Shown: positions 59,099-64,000 of the stretch, in pieces
How positions within the stretch are numbered: position 1 is the stretch's first letter
How the letters are laid out: every line of letters starts with the position of its first letter
Notes under the pieces: generated by a model
Database searches by the model: none
Told to the model about the DNA's origin: nothing
What the model saw: the letters and a program-made list of their open reading frames with translations, nothing else
Program-made: the position numbers and the translations under genes
Assembly: GCA_002434245.1 (NCBI GenBank)
Contig: DJJR01000004.1
Location: 62,001-126,000, forward strand
Direction: 5' to 3'
Length of the DNA: 64,000 nucleotides
Source: Pelosinus fermentans
GTDB lineage: Bacteria > Bacillota > Negativicutes > DSM-13327

Positions 59099-60133
59099 TT
59101 ATTTTATTTTGTCGATATCCACATTCTCACCTAGACGCCACAGACTGATATGATTAGCCCCCTGTTCTTTCGCAATTCTTATCCAATAATTTAACGTTTT
59201 TACATCCGCATACCAGACTTGATAAGACACACCTTTACTTTGATAATCAAAAACTACGGATTGGCTTTCTTCATCTCTTCGGGTTTCACTATCATATATC
59301 GCAGCCAGGGTTTTTGCTTCCACTTCTGTCAGGAACCTTTTTTCACCGTTATCGGCCCATAGACATCCGCCAGTTGAAAATGCCACCGATTTTTCACCCG
59401 GCAAAACTTCCATTTGGCTTATTGTTTTTTGAATAAAATCCTTATTGGACTTAGGACCGGGAGCACTATGCAGTCCAAAAAGGTTATAGAGCATAACAAC
59501 ATATTCCGGCCCCTTCACAAAATCGATAGAAGAGAAGGGCGTACTCGGTTCCAGTACAATCCTTAATTTTAAATTATTTTTCATGGCTTTTGCATACAGT
59601 CTGTCTGCAAACTGCAAAAACGTCTGTCCAATGGTTTCTTCCTTCCATATTCTTTCATAATCAATTTCAATACCATCATATCCACCTTGCAATGTCAATG
59701 TAATGATTTCATCAATATGTTTCTCCATAGACGCATCATCGGAAAATAACCTGCGAAGGACTTCTGTATCTTTCATCACAGCCGATCCATCAGAATTCTG
59801 CTTATCATTGACAAAAGTAAGGTAGGTTTCATATTTTCCCTTTTTCTTTTGCAATTCGTTTTTTTTATCACTGAGCTCTTTAGGTATGAAAAGGCGATCA
59901 TTACTATCGAAATATGCACCAAAATAAGAGAGTTTCTCGAGTTTTTTTCCTAGTCTTTCTAAATCTCTTTCTCCAGTTTCTAAGTCCCAATAGGCCAGCC
60001 ATCCAGATATCTTAGCTGGTTCTTTCGCGACTGCATTAACAGCAGATTGACTATTATAATTGCAGCCAATCAAGATACCAAAAACCGATGCAAAAATAAC
60101 TGTTTTAATAATTTTATAACCTGTGCTGCTCAT
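59099..60133 (-). CDS. GH18-like lipoprotein
   Basis: A 344-residue lipoprotein: signal with lipobox FGILIGC (Cys at about 24), then a TIM barrel with GWLAYWDLETG and the motif DGIEIDYE, where the last Glu is the GH18 acid/base; the first family Asp pair is D..E rather than D..D. WRLGENVDIDKI closes it, similar to cortex hydrolases such as YaaH and SpoIVA-associated enzymes. AGGAGG precedes the ATG. Last gene of the polysaccharide operon, probably trimming the product. Confidence 0.85.
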   Translation of the reverse strand: MSSTGYKIIKTVIFASVFGILIGCNYNSQSAVNAVAKEPAKISGWLAYWDLETGERDLERLGKKLEKLSYFGAYFDSNDRLFIPKELSDKKNELQKKKGKYETYLTFVNDKQNSDGSAVMKDTEVLRRLFSDDASMEKHIDEIITLTLQGGYDGIEIDYERIWKEETIGQTFLQFADRLYAKAMKNNLKLRIVLEPSTPFSSIDFVKGPEYVVMLYNLFGLHSAPGPKSNKDFIQKTISQMEVLPGEKSVAFSTGGCLWADNGEKRFLTEVEAKTLAAIYDSETRRDEESQSVVFDYQSKGVSYQVWYADVKTLNYWIRIAKEQGANHISLWRLGENVDIDKIK

Positions 60134-60154
60134 GCATTCACTTCCTCCTATTGA

Positions 60155-62023
60155 TTACAATTTTACAATAAACCAGTTTATAAGAGATTCCCACAGCTGC
60201 CTTGCTTTAAATTTAAAAGCATCGAATCCTTGCAGACGACTGTCAAATAAATTTTTTTCGGTATCTGACCCTGTATTTTCTGTGATCATTAGCTTTTCAA
60301 ACACACCATCATACACATCATCAGCCAAATTTCTTTGACTCCATCCATAACCGCCCCATGCTGTTTCCAGATAAACAGAGCCCGACCTTGATTCAGATAC
60401 TGGTAAATCGATAGCAGCATCCTTTCCATCGATCATAATGCTCATCCGATTTTCCTTAAGTGACAATGACAGCATTCGATCACCTTTTGCATGAACGCTA
60501 ACATCCGATATATATTCTTCAGCACCATCTGTCACGGAAAGTGTATTCTCCATATTCTTATCTTTCAATCGCTCTGCATAAATCTTTGCTGTTTCAGCAG
60601 AATCAGCATATACGATGAAGGTTTCTAGCTCTCGCATTTCAGCTGCCTTTTTATCTTCAGAGATGGATTGCCTTTCCTTGCCGTCATGTTTATCTAGACT
60701 TAATTTAAACAGTTCTTTCTCGGCATTACTATTTTTCTCTGTAACATATAAAATATTATTGAGAATATATACGGATAGGAACCGATTTAAGCTTTCATCT
60801 GCTCTGAGATATATTTTTTGTAAACCAAGTTTATTTCCCTTCATTCTTACAGAAAGCTTGAGATCTTTAAAATCACTATTTTTTAAACGCAATAAACCTT
60901 TATCTTTAGGTAAAGAGGTTAGGATTATCGTTTCCTCTTGAAATTCTGAAGCTCCTTTTATAAGCTCCCATGCTTTTTGTTTCTCCAAATCACCTTTGAC
61001 AAATTCCAAATCTTGATTGATATCGTATTTGATACGCATCAACAAATGATTTGTATACCAATAGGCCTGGGGCTGCATCCTGCTTAAATCATAAAGACTG
61101 CTATTTCTCTGATTAAAGGAAAAACCTTCTCTGTTGAAGTTCATTTTAAATAATTCTTTAATCCAAGTTTCATTTACAGCACTTACTTCATCATTGTTGC
61201 CAAAACTTCCTGTATTAGAGTGCATCAATATATACATTCCAGGTACATACCCGATAGACTTCGTATAACTCTCTTTTACAGCTTCATAATCATAAGATAT
61301 CCGCTGTTTCATCCTGTTGTAACTTTCTTTCGGTATACCATATTCATCACGAATGTAATCCATCAAATAGTGATTATATTTACGTCCCAGATAAGGCGCA
61401 ACACGAGCATGTTTCAATGGATCTAATTCTCCAAGATAATTATCGTACCGATCAAATACGTTAATAAATTCCAGTCGGTATCCATTGGTACCCATTTCCC
61501 AAAAGGTTGATTTTTCAAGTTCTTTCAGCTCACCCGGCATTAAAAATTTTGTATCTTTTCTTTCAAATTTTTCCGGATATGTCAGCATGGTTGCTTTAAA
61601 ATTCAAATCTTCTAACACTTTTTGTGAGAAAATAGCTGTATCTCTCCTGCCATCTTCAAAAATCAAAAAGAGCGATTTTTCCGGCAGATCTTTTCCTTTT
61701 TGATAATAGTTTAAAATATCTTCTTGTGTGACTGTTACATAACCCAGATCTTTTAATGCCTGTAAATGCTCCTGTAAACGTCCCACCCCGATTAAATTTT
61801 GATTACCATTTCGCTCTACACCGAAATAGGCAAGGGCAATAAAACCCTTATCCCCGGAAACGTTTGCATTCTGCGATGTATATGGATGATACGCTTTTAA
61901 AGTAAATAATGCGGCGATACAAAAAGCAAGCACTGTAAGGAGGACTACAATTTGTATCACTACACGTATTTTTTTTCTTCTATCTTTTTGGGCAGTAAAT
62001 TTTTCATTTGCTATAATCATCAT
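60155..62023 (-). CDS. NodB-fold polysaccharide deacetylase-like protein with altered active site
   Basis: A 622-residue protein with an N-terminal membrane helix (about 23-44) and a NodB-like domain: GFIALAYFGVERNG, LFLIFEDGRRD, ATMLTYPEKF, WEMGTNGYRLEF and MYILMHSNTGSFG. The usual metal motifs are TFDDG and HSxxH; here they read IFEDG and GTNGY, so the catalytic base and metal histidines look replaced. Residues 330-600 form a beta-rich domain. It lies between the PilZ synthase and the GH18 lipoprotein, like PgaB among pga genes, but may only bind the polymer. Confidence 0.75.
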   Translation of the reverse strand: MMIIANEKFTAQKDRRKKIRVVIQIVVLLTVLAFCIAALFTLKAYHPYTSQNANVSGDKGFIALAYFGVERNGNQNLIGVGRLQEHLQALKDLGYVTVTQEDILNYYQKGKDLPEKSLFLIFEDGRRDTAIFSQKVLEDLNFKATMLTYPEKFERKDTKFLMPGELKELEKSTFWEMGTNGYRLEFINVFDRYDNYLGELDPLKHARVAPYLGRKYNHYLMDYIRDEYGIPKESYNRMKQRISYDYEAVKESYTKSIGYVPGMYILMHSNTGSFGNNDEVSAVNETWIKELFKMNFNREGFSFNQRNSSLYDLSRMQPQAYWYTNHLLMRIKYDINQDLEFVKGDLEKQKAWELIKGASEFQEETIILTSLPKDKGLLRLKNSDFKDLKLSVRMKGNKLGLQKIYLRADESLNRFLSVYILNNILYVTEKNSNAEKELFKLSLDKHDGKERQSISEDKKAAEMRELETFIVYADSAETAKIYAERLKDKNMENTLSVTDGAEEYISDVSVHAKGDRMLSLSLKENRMSIMIDGKDAAIDLPVSESRSGSVYLETAWGGYGWSQRNLADDVYDGVFEKLMITENTGSDTEKNLFDSRLQGFDAFKFKARQLWESLINWFIVKL

Positions 62024-62024
62024 C

Positions 62025-63851
62025 TTATGCCCTCTCTTGCTTTTTGCGATTCTTCTTTAACACTTCTGCAAGATCCGCCGGAGTCATACGTGTACCCCAC
62101 GTTGTTTTCCAAAAGGTAACCCAAGCAATAGGCATCTGCCATAATAGTACAGCCTCATAATATAAGCAAAACCACAATCCGTAAATCCATGTTGAGCTTC
62201 TTCTTAGAAATAATTGAGCCATACTCATGAGCAAGGCCATTAAAAAAATACCGATTATAAAGGTAAAAGGAAACACACGATGTGTAATGGGAATGTAAAT
62301 TAAATTATAAATTACAATAATCGGTGCCAAAAGTGGTACAAGTACGCCCATATAAAAAGATAAGGCCATAAAAGGTTCCTTTCTCCACATAAATCCAGCT
62401 GCAATTAGAGACTCTCGAAGCCATGAGCGTTTCCAGCGCATCTGTTGTTTCAAAAAGACATTATAGTTATTCGGTACAACCGTGTTACATATCGCGGTAT
62501 CTTGGTAGCCTGTGCGATTTTCTCTTAATATGAAATTGGTCATGCTTCGGTCATCACCGAAGGTAGCTTTCTCTCCCAGAAATCGTTGATTTAGCCAATC
62601 ATCCATATACTTAACAAGCAAATCTTTTCTGTAACAAGACAGAGGTCCAGATAAACAAGTAACTGCATCAAAATAGCTTTCTGCAGCCTTCATGATACGA
62701 AAGGCAATGTAATATCGTACAGCCTGCATTTTTGTGAGTGCATTGGTATAGGTGTTGGCAACATCGGTTCTGCCGGAAACCCCACCCATTTTATTATCTT
62801 TAAAGGGCTGGACGATATTTCGAATAGCAAAAGGATCTAAAAAACTGTCAGAATCAACAAACACAATCAATTCATGCTGCGCCATTACGGTTCCTTTTGC
62901 CAATGCCTCTCTTTTACCTGCATTATTTTCCTGAACAATATAATGAAGTCTGCTTTCAATATCATAGCGTTGTTCTTTAACTTTAAGTTCTTCTACGATC
63001 TCTTTTATTTTTTCAACCGAGTTATCATTCGAACAATCATCTACGATAATTACTTCCAGTTTATGAGTCGGGTAATCTTGATTAATACAGCCTAAAATTG
63101 TTCTTTGTATCCATTGTCCTTCATTGAAACAAGGAACAATAATTGTGACACCAGGCGTAAAGTCCTTATCAATAGGAACAGGTCGGTAAAAAGATCCAAA
63201 CAGATATCGGCTAAGCAAGAATGTGGCTGCAATAATACTGTACATATACAACATTTTATTAAATTTAAAATAAAGTACACTTTCTGCCCTCATCAGAAGA
63301 ATGCAGGCAGTAATAAAGAATAGAAAAAATGAGGCTGCGGAAAGCATATACCAATTTTTCTTCTTGGTAGCATACTGAGCAAGTGATTCGATAAATTCCA
63401 CTCCACATAAGGTTTTCCCTTCTGCATTTTGGTCAAAACGGATATAATGGGCGGCGATATCAACTTTCATCTCATAACCTTCCGGCATCGTGCCGGGCGT
63501 TATAACAAACTTCAGTTTGATTTTTGATGCGAGGCTCAATCCACTAGCTACTTCCGGAAAAACTTCCAATAACATACCTGTTGTTGATATATCAACGCCT
63601 TTCGCGAGACATGCTACTTCTTTTCCATCATAAACATATAGGATTGAGACATCATAATTCACCAAGTAGCGTCTGCCCAATTTTTCATTTTCTACAAGAG
63701 TTGATATATCATTCAGATCTTCGTTTCCCTTTATGCGGCGTCTGTCTACATTCGTACGCAGTCTTTCTTTATCAGGCACTTTAGAAATCAGCCTGCGATC
63801 AGGTTTGGCAACAAGTAAAATATCCTCTTCTATTTTTATCTTTTCCATCAT
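62025..63851 (-). CDS. PilZ-domain family 2 glycosyltransferase (PgaC/BcsA-like synthase)
   Basis: About 608 residues. An N-terminal PilZ-like domain (about 45-160; VDISTTGMLLEV matches the DxSxxG half, while the RxxxR half is poorly kept as GRRYLVNYDV), two membrane helices, a processive GT2 domain (VTIIVPCFNE, VIIVDDCSNDNS, FVDSDSFLD, GDDRSMTNFILREN, QQMRWKRSW as QxxRW), and three C-terminal membrane helices. It would make and export a polysaccharide, tuned by cyclic di-GMP if the PilZ site works. Start at ATG 63851 is preferred (AGGGAAG upstream); ATG 63866 has no such site. Confidence 0.86.
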   Translation of the reverse strand: MMEKIKIEEDILLVAKPDRRLISKVPDKERLRTNVDRRRIKGNEDLNDISTLVENEKLGRRYLVNYDVSILYVYDGKEVACLAKGVDISTTGMLLEVFPEVASGLSLASKIKLKFVITPGTMPEGYEMKVDIAAHYIRFDQNAEGKTLCGVEFIESLAQYATKKKNWYMLSAASFFLFFITACILLMRAESVLYFKFNKMLYMYSIIAATFLLSRYLFGSFYRPVPIDKDFTPGVTIIVPCFNEGQWIQRTILGCINQDYPTHKLEVIIVDDCSNDNSVEKIKEIVEELKVKEQRYDIESRLHYIVQENNAGKREALAKGTVMAQHELIVFVDSDSFLDPFAIRNIVQPFKDNKMGGVSGRTDVANTYTNALTKMQAVRYYIAFRIMKAAESYFDAVTCLSGPLSCYRKDLLVKYMDDWLNQRFLGEKATFGDDRSMTNFILRENRTGYQDTAICNTVVPNNYNVFLKQQMRWKRSWLRESLIAAGFMWRKEPFMALSFYMGVLVPLLAPIIVIYNLIYIPITHRVFPFTFIIGIFLMALLMSMAQLFLRRSSTWIYGLWFCLYYEAVLLWQMPIAWVTFWKTTWGTRMTPADLAEVLKKNRKKQERA

Positions 63852-63866
63852 CCACTTCCCTGCCAT

Positions 63867-64000
63867 TTCTACGCTACTGAGTAGAGCAGCATATAATCAC
63901 TCTCTCCAGTCATATCACCATAGATAAACTCAACTTTTTAATTAACTAGGAGCCACTGCTATTCATTTCAGTGATTCTCGGTTTGTTTGCGAATAGCCAT
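63867..64000. other. upstream region of the polysaccharide operon
   Basis: No gene is seen. It should hold the operon promoter; I could not pick out a convincing pair of hexamers. Confidence 0.4.

Overview
The window reads as chromosome of an anaerobic, endospore-forming Negativicute, probably Sporomusaceae and Pelosinus-like; that placement is inferred from gene content, not from any search. Clostridial amino-acid fermentation genes sit beside diderm (outer membrane) functions (RND efflux pump, OstA/LptA-like protein) and beside collagen-like exosporium genes with promoters resembling those of mother-cell sporulation sigma factors.

Layout. 1-360: tRNA-Lys, -Gln and -His on the minus strand behind a strong promoter. 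647-2614: a chemoreceptor. 3136-4000: a mosaic of small elements, with a MocR-type regulator remnant, a SymE-like protein, a perfect 20-bp hairpin and a compact type I toxin-antitoxin module. 4000-13600: a block richer in G+C than its surroundings, with a TetR repressor, two related small proteins, an RND adaptor and permease, an OstA-like protein, small proteins, a broken lipase and a YvrJ-type minus-strand pair; it ends at tRNA-Arg(ACG). 13750-16550: GNAT acetyltransferase, ornithine racemase-like enzyme and small proteins. 16800-17120: tRNA-Arg(TCT), -Gly and -Pro.

17300-39900 is a metabolic region, mostly minus strand: fumarate reductase/succinate dehydrogenase (sdhCAB), two-subunit class I fumarase, aspartase, a citrate/citramalate lyase operon (citDEFC), the glutamate mutase-methylaspartate operon (gntR-mutS-mutL-mutE-mal plus a P-loop gene), secreted asparaginase, a GlnK/GlnL-like two-component system and a dicarboxylate/glutamate symporter. 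Together they can take Asn to Asp, fumarate and succinate, and Glu to methylaspartate, mesaconate, citramalate, pyruvate and acetate. The fumarase and the 'citrate' lyase may in fact act on mesaconate and citramalate.

39960-41780: housekeeping yfcE-rdgB-rph. 41860-47940: an unusual cluster with no pathway I recognise: HDAC-superfamily deacylase, hydantoinase/oxoprolinase, 2-hydroxyacyl-CoA dehydratase activase and its partner, then (separate transcript) a CofE-like ligase and a membrane-anchored unknown. murI and a thioesterase follow. 49570-59000: four collagen-like genes, each behind a CAC-N16/17-CATAnnnT(A/G) promoter-like motif, then a TPR glycosyltransferase and a 36-residue Gly/Cys/Ile protein, which I read as a spore-surface locus. 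59100-63850: an exopolysaccharide operon (PilZ-GT2 synthase, NodB-like protein with altered metal motifs, GH18-like lipoprotein).

The best candidates for something undescribed are the deacylase/HgdBC/hydantoinase/CofE cluster, the glycosylated-collagen spore-coat locus with its shared N-terminal motif, the three-arm leader of the symporter gene, and the repeated operator/small-protein cassette around tetR.
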